Shown: positions 1-8,277 of the stretch, in pieces
Layout of the letters: the number at the start of each line of letters is the position of its first letter
How positions within the stretch are numbered: position 1 is the first letter of the stretch
Assembly (NCBI GenBank): GCA_028565635.1
Contig: JAOXYB010056745.1
Location: 1 to 11,064 of the forward strand
From: Phoronis ovalis
Lineage: Eukaryota; Phoronida; Phoronidae
DNA: 11,064 nt
Reading direction: 5' to 3'
Made by a program: the position numbers and the translations under genes
Notes under the pieces: model-generated
What the model was told of the DNA's origin: nothing
What the model saw: the letters and a program-made list of their open reading frames with translations, nothing else
The model's database searches: none

Positions 1-690
1 TTAATTTTATTTCTTCATTGGACGGCATTTTGTGGAAAGAATATGGTTTCAGGCAAGGACAATCACTTTGAACAATACTGTGAATGTTACACATTTCCAA
101 CTCCCATATTTTGAGCTTTCTTCTGTTGTTGCAACAACCATTAACTGCACACGCAGTGCCGCCACCTTGTTTATACAACTTCCATTCTTCCATCTCTGTA
201 CTGAAAACAAAACTTTACATTATACACAAAACCAAATTTAGTGACCTACAAGTATTTGAATTACCTACATTAAAGTCTGATTTAGTATAGTGCTAATGGA
301 ACAGCTAGGACAAGCAGAAATTAAATATAACAGATGACTATGACTGGATTATTAAATCTGGATTAATTGTCTGTCTGAAGCTCTGGCTGAATAAGTTTAT
401 CTAAAATTTAATAGCCATGTGATCTGCAGTAAGCTGGTGGGTGAGTTTACTGTAAAAAAAGTCTAACTGAAAGTGAATAAGATACGTTTTGAAAATTAGT
501 AAACAAGTGAAATGGAAAAAAATCAGTCATAAAATACCAAGTACGTGATGGTATCATGTTATCGAGTCTCGACGTGTCTAAATAGAAATATATTACGTAT
601 TCAACTAAGAAGAAATACATGATTATCATTCTATTTAATATGTAGCTGGATTCAGGGCAAAATATAACTGTACACGCATATTGATTTGTG
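1..690. other. No gene recognised
   Basis: This is AT-rich sequence without a long or domain-bearing frame on either strand. The longest frame here (447-752 minus) has no recognisable protein features and overlaps the promoter-like motifs. Confidence 0.6.
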
Positions 691-699
691 AATTGTTTA

Positions 700-1070
700 G
701 CATCTGATTTTTTTCGCGGGAAACCCGGAAGTATATTGCTTGATGTAAACAAATAAGATTAAATCAATAAAATTATGTAAAGAAAAACACTTACCAGTTA
801 AATTACTTCCCAAAAGATGTGAGTGAAACCATTCTATAAATTTCAATCAAAAATGTTGACACTACTTACTAAAAAAGCGGGTTTTGCACAAATTAACTCG
901 GACAATTAAGATATACGGCATTCGTATTACTAAGGATCAGATTTCACTACCGTAATGGCGGCTGAACCTGGCGGGAATAATGTGAACCAAGGGAGATAAA
1001 TCTGCGGAACCCGTCTATAGGGAGGATATCGCGAGCAACGAGCATTGGGGTCTGTTAAGTGCGAGCAGGG
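700..1070. promoter_or_regulatory. CpG-rich promoter-like cluster
   Basis: Within an otherwise AT-rich, CpG-poor region this stretch has an E2F-like palindrome TTTCGCGGGAAA (712-723), an ETS-like CCGGAAGT beside it, a YY1-like AATGGCGGC near 954-962, and TGGCGGGAAT shortly after. A strong minus-strand donor, AACTG|GTAAGTG (exon end 795), follows a candidate minus-strand start region, as if a non-coding first exon of a neighbouring gene begins here and its next exon is beyond the window. Direction and use are inference; motifs alone are weak evidence. Confidence 0.35.
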
Positions 1071-1181
1071 AGCATTTATTTAATTGTCTTTTGGTGATCA
1101 TTTTTATTGACTTTTCTTTCGGCAACCGTTTTTTTTTTGGTAAATATAGCAACGAGCATTGCCGATTTTTAAGTGCGAGCA
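1034..1181 (+). repeat. Two direct copies of a 34-bp AGCAACGAGCATT motif
   Basis: Copies at 1034-1067 and 1148-1181 share AGCAACGAGCATTG at the left and TTAAGTGCGAGCA at the right, with a variable 7-base core, so at least 27 of 34 positions match. A related version (AGCAACAAGCATTACCGC) occurs at 1611-1628 inside the inverted repeat. This suggests the whole of 1030-1840 is built from one repeat family. Confidence 0.75.
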
Positions 1182-1549
1182 TTGTACCCTGGGGTACCCC
1201 CTACCCCTCATTAATGTGTGATCATGCATCTGCGTGCTTTGCTATATTATGCTTACAAGCTGATATATAGGTTGGAACCGTAGTTATATGTAGGTACACA
1301 TTTTTATAACATATTTAACAGTATGATTCTGGGCGTAGGTAGGCGTTATAAATGAAATTACTACATACCTGCAGCATACAATATCTTCTGGCTATAATCT
1401 GTTATAACTGTACAGCTGGTACGTAGAGGATCATAACTTCCAACACAAATTGAACCAGCTGTGGCACATTTCTCTAGCAATTTCGGTACATTCAACACGT
1501 TTTCAGCACAACTACAGAACATTTTAAAGCTATCATCGTTTGTAATAGT

Positions 1550-1832
1550 ATGCGACCCTGTGCTGCAGTGGTATTTTGTTTGTGACGTTGCATTTTATAA
1601 CGAGGGCATTAGCAACAAGCATTACCGCATTAGCTTGAACCGTAGCTTGAATCTTTGTAAACACGTTTAAATAGATTAAAATCTACATCATTATCGTTTC
1701 AGCACAAAGCATTTTGCGTTTTAAAATTTAAACTAATTAAAGCTAATGCGGTAATGCTTTTGCTGCAAATGTAATGTCCTCTTTCCATACAAGATGTCAA
1801 AAATGGAATACCACTATACCACAGGGTCGCAT
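1550..1832. repeat. Inverted repeat with about 90-bp arms
   Basis: The left arm (1550-1636) and right arm (1740-1832) are reverse complements, with a loop of about 103 bases. At the inner ends 20 of 20 bases pair (1617-1636 with 1740-1759). At the outer ends about 23 of 27 pair (ATGCGACCCTGTG against CACAGGGTCGCAT). The middle is diverged, with small indels. It could be a non-autonomous mobile element remnant or a local inverted duplication. I see no clear target-site duplication. Confidence 0.85.
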
Positions 1833-1942
1833 TTGAAGTTTGATTGACATCACTCGCTGAATAATAACATGAATAAACCACGTTACTATATTTTATTAGA
1901 AACAATATGGTAGTCAGGTGAAGATGTAATACATATATGTAC

Positions 1943-2060
1943 CTGGTCAAATCTGAACACCGACTGATCGCTTCCTTCAAGTAATCTTCTGTACACTCTT
2001 CGTGCAATTTACGAACCATTTGATTATGCAGAAGTATAGGTTCATCCACACTTACTGAAT
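1943..2060 (-). CDS. Possible further 3' exon (helical, charged)
   Basis: The acceptor CATTTCATTTTAG|ATTCAG lets exon 6 join in phase 1 (GAT). It then reads SVSVDEPILLHNQMVRKL and continues with a charged helical stretch that ends LTR at a donor-like ACCAG|GTACAT (phase 2). I do not recognise a domain. If this donor is not used, the frame runs through a hydrophobic stretch into the inverted-repeat arm and ends at 1699. No matching phase-2 acceptor with a convincing exon is seen further down, so any continuation may lie outside the window or the exon may be spurious. Confidence 0.35.
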
Positions 2061-2259
2061 CTAAAATGAAATGTAAAGATGACGGATGTGGCTTGCATGC
2101 TGTACAGAAATACAAATGGGATGAAAGTTAACCATTATTATAAATTCCTGAATTTGCTTATTATGTTTACGTCCATCTAAAATCGATCCCCCGTTATCAG
2201 TCAAATTTTGCCCTTTGAATACTAATTTGTATTAAAAATGTTTCCACCAAATAGCGCGT

Positions 2260-2265
2260 TTTATT
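2260..2265 (-). terminator. Candidate polyadenylation signal AATAAA
   Basis: A canonical AATAAA on the minus strand lies downstream of exon 6, the transmembrane segment and the possible 2553-2504 terminal exon. Another occurs at 1897-1892, after the 2060-1943 exon. In AT-rich DNA such hexamers are common, so this is weak support. Confidence 0.25.
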
Positions 2266-2503
2266 TTCTAATATATATTAACTTAAAAATGCAAACCCAA
2301 TAAACGCTGCTTAGTTAAAGAAATAGATTCGCGCTGTAAACATAAGTAAATGCAGCAATGCCCTTGTAATTTTAGAGATCATGTTAACAGTTTTTGCTAA
2401 AACTCGTGCCTAATCCCTAATCTGTTTAACTATTACAGTAAAACGATTTAAAAAAACATCTAGACTGACATCTAGATTTGTAGCCGATCATCGCTATCAT
2501 TGT

Positions 2504-2553
2504 TCAGTTATTTGTCACTCCCTCATCCCAAGTTTGATTTCGTGACTTTTGTA
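2504..2553 (-). CDS. Possible alternative short terminal exon
   Basis: A strong pyrimidine tract (TCTTTTTACCCCACCATCC) leads to AACAG|TACAAAAG. Joined in phase 1 to exon 6, it reads VQKSRNQTWDEGVTNN and then TGA. A minus-strand AATAAA lies at 2265-2260, about 240 bases downstream, and could serve as polyadenylation signal. The coding part is so short that a chance acceptor cannot be excluded. Confidence 0.22.
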
Positions 2554-2830
2554 CTGTTGGATGGTGGGGTAAAAAGACTTAACGTATATTTTTAAAGGTA
2601 TTATTAGTGTTACATATTAAATGAAAGGTAACATGCTATATAGCACGATGTAATTTATAAACAATGTAAACTATTTATATACTAGTTCTAAACAAATAAA
2701 AAAAGTTTTCGTTTAAACTCCTGATTATTAATAAGGTAAAAGCAATCCATTAATTTCAGTATTTTCCAAAATGTTACATTGTGCCCTTTCAAATGATGCA
2801 TAATATGTTATGACTGAGGATGGCAATTTG

Positions 2831-2926
2831 TTATGTTTTAAACTCTTTCAGACCTCTTGCAAATGCTAAGGTTAAAATAAAGACTGTGCCGATGGCAATA
2901 CCGCAAAGTATTACAACACAAGAAAC
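2831..2926 (-). CDS. Candidate terminal exon: transmembrane helix and short basic tail
   Basis: Thirty-one codons and a TAA encode VSCVVILCGIAIGTVFIL, then TLAFARGLKEFKT. This is a typical single transmembrane helix with a GxxxG-like core and a short Arg/Lys tail. It is in the same frame as exon 6 but is separated from it by nine codons and a TAG immediately before the Val. To be read it needs one of four things: a phase-0 splice into the AG at 2928-2927, stop readthrough, a different allele without the TAG, or correction of a sequence error. The local acceptor has a poor pyrimidine tract. The strong hydrophobic profile argues that this was, or is, coding sequence. Confidence 0.45.
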   Translation of the reverse strand, partial: VSCVVILCGIAIGTVFILTLAFARGLKEFKT

Positions 2927-2958
2927 CTAAATCCTAGGTCTAGACCATTCACTATTAC

Positions 2959-3087
2959 CTGTTGGCGTTGCAGTTTCTGTCACATTGCTGCTTATATATT
3001 TCTTGCTTTCATGTATTCCAGCAAACCCTTCAGTAGTATTACTGGATGTTGAATCCATATTCTGGCTATCATGCTTCAAAGCAGATC
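2959..3087 (-). CDS. Exon 6: Ser/Thr/Asn-rich exon
   Basis: This 129-base exon has the acceptor TTGTACACAG|GATCTG and the donor CCAACAG|GTAATAG, phase 1 at both ends. It encodes about 43 residues, rich in Ser, Thr and Asn (DSTSSNTTEGF, SSNVTETATPTG), with several N-x-S/T sequons. This composition is that of a flexible linker or a glycosylated stalk next to a membrane segment. If the donor is not used, the frame continues for nine more codons to a TAG, directly followed in the same frame by a transmembrane-like helix. A (GT)n tract lies a few dozen bases upstream of its acceptor. It is a probable exon, but its place among alternative 3' ends is unsettled. Confidence 0.6.
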
Positions 3088-3128
3088 CTGTGTACAACAT
3101 GAGTTAGTTATTTACTTTGTGTATCATG

Positions 3129-3194
3129 GTGTGTGTGTGTGTGCATGTGTTTGTGTGTGTGCTAGGATATGTGTATGTGCGCGAGTGTGTGTAT
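3129..3194. repeat. Imperfect (GT)n / (CA)n microsatellite
   Basis: A run of GT dinucleotides on the plus strand is interrupted by GCATG, TTTG and CTAGGATAT. On the transcribed strand it is CA-rich and sits about 40-110 bases upstream of the exon 6 acceptor. Intronic CA repeats can bind hnRNP L-type splicing factors; an effect here is only a possibility. Confidence 0.9.
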
Positions 3195-3478
3195 GTTCCA
3201 GCTGAAGTATAACAATTGTAGTATAAGGCATTATGAATAAGAGGAAGTATGGTTATCACCTGGAACAGAAGCACATAAGGTCTATCTCCACGTTTAACCA
3301 ACCATTGCTCGAATACTGGTCATAACTTTAGGGGGAATAGTACTGAATAAGATACAGTATCATGGTACACGAAAGTTCAAAGAAGCATATATATTAGAAC
3401 TTTGTGGCTAACAGTCAACAGATACGGCTGAAATCCAAGCACCTATTTGCGACTGCCTTTTGAGGTCACAATGCTCAC

Positions 3479-3504
3479 TGGCGATGGATTGGCAGGTGTC
3501 ATTG
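3479..3504 (-). CDS. Candidate 26-nt microexon (phase 1 in, phase 0 out)
   Basis: Between an AG (GTTTTAG|CAATG) and a good donor (TCGCCA|GTGAGC) lie 26 bases. They would extend exon 5 in frame with AMTPANPSP and end in phase 0. The transmembrane segment at 2926 needs exactly a phase-0 partner, so exons 5, this microexon and the 2926-2831 segment would make one continuous frame while skipping exon 6. The acceptor has only a modest pyrimidine tract. If the donor is ignored the frame stops at a TAG 12 codons later. Support is circumstantial. Confidence 0.25.
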
Positions 3505-3591
3505 CTAAAACATATATGATTCTATTTTTAATCTAATTTATATCTGTAAGAATTTTGTACAATGTTGAATATTTATAGATGCTTATCTTAC

Positions 3592-3657
3592 CTTTTGTTT
3601 GTAACTGTTTGAATTTTTTCAAAAAATTCAAAATTGCCTTTATTTGATCATTTGATG
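3592..3657 (-). CDS. Exon 5: short Lys-rich helical exon
   Basis: This 66-base exon is too short to show as a long reading frame, but it is well supported by splice signals. The acceptor is a T-rich tract ending ATTTTAAG|CATC and the donor is ACAAAAG|GTAAGAT, close to consensus. Both ends are phase 1, and the junction with exon 4 makes GCA. It adds ASNDQIKAILNFLKKFKQ and a few more residues, a basic amphipathic helix. In some family members such a helix could lie next to a membrane or extend the COR tail, but this is inference. Intron 4, which separates it from exon 4, is only 158 bases. Confidence 0.7.
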
Positions 3658-3815
3658 CTTAAAATATAAAAGACATATGAGATCATATACAATGTACATA
3701 TACATGCATATAACATAATTATAATGTGCTGTACAATTTACGCTATAAAAATTGTTAATAAACTACTCTATTTCAGTGATACATATGTTAAAATATAATT
3801 GTTCATTTTCCTTAC

Positions 3816-6800
3816 CTTTTTGACAGTTCATAACCAGAGCAGCTGGTACCTCACATGTATCCTCATCAGGGTGACATTTTAATTTTGCTGATTCACAGGA
3901 TTGATCAAAATTGCTAAATCGTGAAAGTTTATCAGAGCCACTTAAAATACAATGGGGACAAAGACACCAAGCTGTAAATATTGCACCAGGCCATTCTGTT
4001 TCAAATTTCTTGCTTAACTTTTCGCATATTGTGATTTGAGCTGTCCAACCCATGGACAAATTTTCTGGCAAATTTTCTTCATCAGCAGGTCCATATATGT
4101 CAACTCGAAGTTGATGATTGCTACGAACTGCAGAAACCTTGACACGTATGCCATCGTATTTAAGCTCCAATGTGTTTCTCCACTGATTGAGCTTAGCAGC
4201 AGGATAGTTGGCATTAACAACCTCTTGAATCACGACCAAAACCACGGAAAATAAAGATTGTGGAAAATAACTGCCAAAGTCGAAGTCCAAAATGAGAAAA
4301 AAATCACCAGAGTTAAACGGCCATGGTATAACTCCATTTTCGTTAGTTTCAAAGTTCTTCAGATGCCATGGAAACAAGTAGGTTGTTTTATTACCTCGTG
4401 TCTCTTCTAATTTATAGCACAGATCAAACCGCTGTAACAAGTCCAGTACTGTCTTAAGACCATTACTCAAACCTAACGGCTTTAATAAACATTCAAGTAA
4501 TTTCTCACTTAGCAATCCTCTTTCTGTGAAATCCTTGACAACAACTTTAAAAGACTCGAGTGGAAAATATTCTTGAAATTGGTTATTACGTTCAAGATGT
4601 TTTAGCAAGTTGTGATCAAATAACATTTTCAGGGCTTTAAGAAGATGAGTAATATTGTGAAATATCTTATCCGATAATTTAGCATTATTTTCATAGTATA
4701 ATATCTGTCCCACATTTCTTAAATATTTCAAGATGTCTTTTATCTTATCTTCATTTATCATTAAGTCTCTCTGTATTTCCACAAGTTCCTGCCACGGAAT
4801 ATAAAACGTGTGCTTGTCTCTCAATTCTTTACCCAGCAGTACATCTACAATTTTAACTAGGTCCAGGTCCATAGTAAATTTAGAGCGCACAGCAAAATCA
4901 GTAATCAATGCCCTCAGTTCATCAAATCCAACGATATTTTCTGTAGAACAACTCACAAACAATAAATCTGTTTTGACACTCTGAATTCCTTTTATGAACT
5001 CGTCAATTTTCTCACAACTTTTACCATTTTCCTTTATTTTAGCCCTTTCTCGATATAAATATCTCTCCCTTTCGCTACGAATCTCTTTAATTTTTGGTTC
5101 GATTTCCTGTCGTAGCCGTTCTTCATCTCCATGTCTTAACCGGTCACTATGTGTGGCCACTAGGTGGACAGAAGCTTTTGGCATCAAAACTTGAATATCA
5201 CAAATCCAATCACCAATCAGTTCATTGAACTTCTCGGGCGTGTATTTGTAAGCATCAAAAACTAACAAAACAATTGCATCTGGTGTCAAAAATAATCTAT
5301 GAGTCACCTTATACGAGTCGTGACCACCAAAGTCAACCATATAAATAATCAATTCCTCTTTTTCTACTTTCCAGGTAACCGTATCAAGTACCTTTGTTCG
5401 ATCATAGGCGCCGCATGTAAATGGTGACCCAGATACAAGTACGTTAGTGACACAGGTTTTGCCTGCCATAGATTCACCTACAATGAAACATGTCTGTCTA
5501 CCAACATCAAATCCTTGATCAAACAGTAATACTTTCAAGTAACCAAATATCTCATTCACGCCTTGTTCGTCACAAAAAGCTTGAGGTGGCTGAATCAATT
5601 TGTTATGTTTGAGGTGCAGTTTTTCTAGTTTTTGAGACTTTGTTAATGACGGTGGTAAACGAACAATTTCGTTGTTTGCTAATCCTAGCTCTACCAAGCT
5701 GGTAAATCCCTCAGGTACCTCTGGAAAATCTTTTAATCTGTTTTGATCAGCCTTTAGAATTTTTAGCGTTTTCAATTTGCCTATGTTGCTTGGTAGGTGT
5801 TTTAATCGATTTTTTCTTACATCAAGTAATTTGAGCTTCTTTAGTTCGGTAACTGACTCGGGCAATTCTTCAATTTCATTACCACACAGTAACAGTTCGT
5901 GCATGCTTCGGAGCTTCGAAATGCGTTCTGGTATTCTGTTTATCCTGTTGAAATGTGCCATTAGAATGGTAAGGTTTTCTAACTTGTCGATATCTGTAGG
6001 CAATTCTGTGATCAAATTGTCGATAATATCCAGCACACTTAAATTATTCAACTTTGTAATCGACGGTGGTAAAAGCTTGATTTTGTTTTGGCGCAAATTC
6101 AAGATCTTTAGTTTTTCAAGTTCCCCTATGTTATCTGGAATAGTTTCAATTAAGTTGCCACTTGCATTTAGTACCGAAAGCTTTTTCAGCTTGTCAATAT
6201 CATCTGGAATTTTAGATAACCGGTTTGAACTAACATCGAGTTGAGAAAGATTTTTCATCTTGTTAATATCTTCAGGCAGTTGAGATAGCCGGTTTGCACT
6301 AACGTCAAGTTTCTTCACCTTACTAAGTTCAGTCACAGTTGACGGTAAGTTTTCTATGTTATTCCATTGCATGTCTAGAATTTCTAATTTATATCCTATC
6401 TTACTGATATTGTTGGTAATTTCCTCCAGGTTGTTATGTCCAATATCGAGATGTCTTAGGCTTTGTAATTCCAAAACATTTTCTGGAAAGACTTTCATTT
6501 TGTTATTAGACAAACAGCATACTTTAAGCTTTGCTAGTTCTTTAATGTTCTCATCAAGTTTGATGTCGTCATTACCATAAATATATAATTGCTCTAACTG
6601 TTTCATTTGTGTCACTGCTGGGGGCAACCTTTTTAGTTGTAGTCCTCCAATATCTAAGATTTTTAAACACGTTAAATGCACTGTCTCTGTTTCAAGATGG
6701 TCTTCTAGGTTTTTCACCGGATTGTTACCAAGGCACAGGATTTCTAGATTCTTTAATGTCTTAATGACAGGTGGAATGTAGCGGAGTTTGTTATAATTTA

Positions 6801-7313
6801 AAACTAGGCATTTCAATTTGGTGAACTGTTTTATTCTACCTGGGATTTTAGTGAGGTTATTACTGGAAAGATCTAATCCCTCAGTGTCTACAGGTACGTC
6901 GTCAAAAATTTGATCAGAGAAGTCTTGTTTATTAGACAAGTCTACTATTTTATAAGGTACCGGAATAACAGCAACTTTTACTGCACAACGGTCACGCTCT
7001 TTATGAATCAGACTCACTTTAGGCAAATAACTATTAAGTTGTTCCTCCATCTCAGAGCACTCACACATCTCCGTCTCAGTGCAGTCACACATTTTGAATG
7101 CATCTAGCAGTGCTTTAATACCATCACTTCCAACAGTTGATTCATTAACCCATTCATATAACATGCAAAAATTCCCTAATTTGTTAGGTTTAGGGTATTT
7201 TGTATTAAATTCTTTTAGTTTTTCCTCTTCAAAACCTAAGCGTTTGAGAACAATGTCAAACCTTTTGTCGTCAGAATTTCTAACAAGATCCGCCATTGAT
7301 ATCTCAGATAAAA
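3816..7313 (-). CDS. Exon 4: death-like fold, 19 LRRs, Roc GTPase, COR and Cys-rich tail
   Basis: This large exon is open for 3,498 bases. Numbering from a potential internal ATG at 7353, residues 20-92 form a death-like helical fold (RFDIVLKRLGF, LYEWVNES, GIKALLDAFK). Residues 89-99 contain CxC-x5-CxC. Residues about 157-598 are 19 LRRs of mostly 23 residues (LxxLDVSxNRLxxLPxxI type). The Roc GTPase follows: G1 GESMAGKT (626-633), G3 DFGGHD (674-679), G4 THSD (734-737, the Roco/LRRK THxD form rather than NKxD) and G5 SCS (801-803). COR covers about 820-1120, including the PWHLK winged-helix segment. A Cys-rich tail has CLCPHC at 1130-1135 and further Cys at 1153, 1160, 1167 and 1177. Roc-COR modules act as dimerising nucleotide switches. 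No kinase follows. Acceptor TTTTCCAG|TTTTA and donor AAAAAG|GTAAGG are both phase 1. Without splicing, the frame adds 17 residues and ends at 3763. Confidence 0.93.
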
Positions 7314-7543
7314 CTGGAAAATTAACAAATAAAGGATATCTAAGTGCGGACATATAACTAATTATTTAATTGGTTTATTGATTTTTTAATTTTTAAAAAT
7401 AATTGAGGTTAACCTAAAACGAGCTGGTACATGTAAGCTTTGTAAATACAAATAATTACATTTTATTCCTACTTAAAAAGGAACCTCTAAATCCGAAATA
7501 TATGAAAATTTTAATTAGAACAGATTCATTTTCAGTATCCTAC

Positions 7544-7783
7544 CTTCTGAAGTTGTACATTGTAATGCTGTTTCTGTTTCATCTTTTTCATTCTTAGATG
7601 TAATCGGTCTTGAGGCATCTTCTCCCAAACCAAATAGATATCGCAAAATGTAACTCAGAAACAACAGATGCAAAATGTGCATGAGGTACTGTTTTATTCT
7701 CTGCAATCTACCTGCAGATTTTGCTACGTCACATACATTAGACAAGATATCTTTGAAGCTCTTCTGCGGCTGCATAACGAAAT
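7544..7783 (-). CDS. Exon 3: short exon with a hydrophobic segment, function unknown
   Basis: This 240-base exon (about 80 residues, spliced 402-482) has a strong acceptor (TTTCTCTTCAG|ATTTC) and a good donor (CAGAAG|GTAGGA), phase 1 at both ends. I do not recognise the domain. It begins with a charged, helical stretch (FKDILSNVCDVAKSAGR), followed by RLQRIKQ and about 20 mostly hydrophobic residues (YLMHILHLLFLSYILRYLFG), then an acidic polar tail. The hydrophobic stretch could be a transmembrane or membrane-associated helix, or the buried core of a small helical domain. It is flanked by death folds that act in the cytosol, so a simple single-pass topology would be awkward. The exon might be alternatively included. 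Confidence 0.72.
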
Positions 7784-8019
7784 CTGAAGAGAAACAAGAA
7801 TACGTTACAGAATAAACCTTTGGACAGATGAAGCCAACACAGAGCAGCCACTTCGTAGAATCAATAAACTGAGTATATCATTTTGTTTTTATACAATGTT
7901 GAAGTGAAATACATAGGATAACTGCTATTTTTTAACTCGAAAACATCTGTATATTTACTCTGACTACAGACATCGCGTACTAGTTTTTATAAAGTTATAT
8001 TTTAATTAAAAATACGCAC

Positions 8020-8277
8020 TTTCTGATAACGCCAATACATTGTTTATTAAGTCTTCTCTCTTACACCTTTGGAACGCACGTTTGAGGTCTTTAAAAACTA
8101 TTTTATCATTTCGACTTCCTAGCCAGTCTAACAACATTTTGCTATTTCTCGGTTGGCTCTGTCCCTGATACTTGGTATTTAATTGATCTAGATATGACTT
8201 CTTTAAGCCAAAATATACACCAACAAACATCCAGTCATCACCCAGTAGATCAAGCAATTCTATGACAGTTTGCTCAT
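8020..8277 (-). CDS. Exon 2: Death domain
   Basis: This 258-base exon encodes about 86 residues (spliced positions 316-402) and is a nearly perfect Death domain module. It starts with EQTVIELLDLLGDDW and continues with GVYFGLKKSYLDQL, a polar turn, MLLDWLGSR, and a final LKRAFQRCKREDLINNVL. These fit the helix pattern of Death domains, including the conserved helix-1/2 Trp and the LLDW segment. Death domains bind other death-fold proteins such as adaptors and kinases in apoptosis and NF-kB signalling. The acceptor is TTATAG|ATGAG and the donor is AGAAA|GTGCGT. Both ends are phase 1, so the domain sits in one symmetrical exon, as expected for an exon-shuffled module. Confidence 0.87.

Larger units (their letters stand above)
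2061..2958 (-). other. 3' intron or downstream region after exon 6
   Basis: This AT-rich stretch holds the transmembrane-encoding segment (2926-2831), a possible terminal exon (2553-2504) and a minus-strand AATAAA at 2265-2260. It is either intron 6 (898 bases, if 2060-1943 is used) or 3' untranslated region. No other coding signal is seen. Confidence 0.4.
3088..3591 (-). other. Intron 5 (504 bases) with microsatellite and possible microexon
   Basis: This intron lies between exons 5 and 6. It contains the candidate 26-nt microexon at 3504-3479 and the GT/CA microsatellite at 3129-3194, near the exon 6 acceptor. Nothing else is recognised. Confidence 0.55.

Noticed and set aside
447-752. 101-codon minus-strand frame
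   Set aside because: There is no recognisable domain, the composition is AT-driven, and it runs over the promoter-like E2F/ETS motifs.
795-837. Coding exon ending at the strong 795 donor
   Set aside because: The only ATG-led frame stops after nine codons, so it can be non-coding at most.
1461-1670. 69-codon plus-strand frame
   Set aside because: It covers the left arm of the inverted repeat, with no domain and no splice or start support.
2927-2958. 32-base micro-intron between exon 6 and the transmembrane segment
   Set aside because: It begins GT and ends AG, but it is too short for a normal intron and its removal shifts the helix out of frame.
3104-3301. 65-codon minus-strand frame rich in Thr-His
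   Set aside because: It is largely a translation of the CA microsatellite.
3442-3504. Terminal exon reading through the 3479 donor to a TAG
   Set aside because: It would add only a short unremarkable tail and has a weak acceptor; the microexon reading makes better use of the donor.
4036-7357. Several plus-strand and one minus-strand frames of 65-155 codons opposite or within the LRR-Roc-COR exon
   Set aside because: They lie inside a strongly supported coding exon in other frames and show no domains; the longest (5777-6244) simply mirrors the LRR periodicity.
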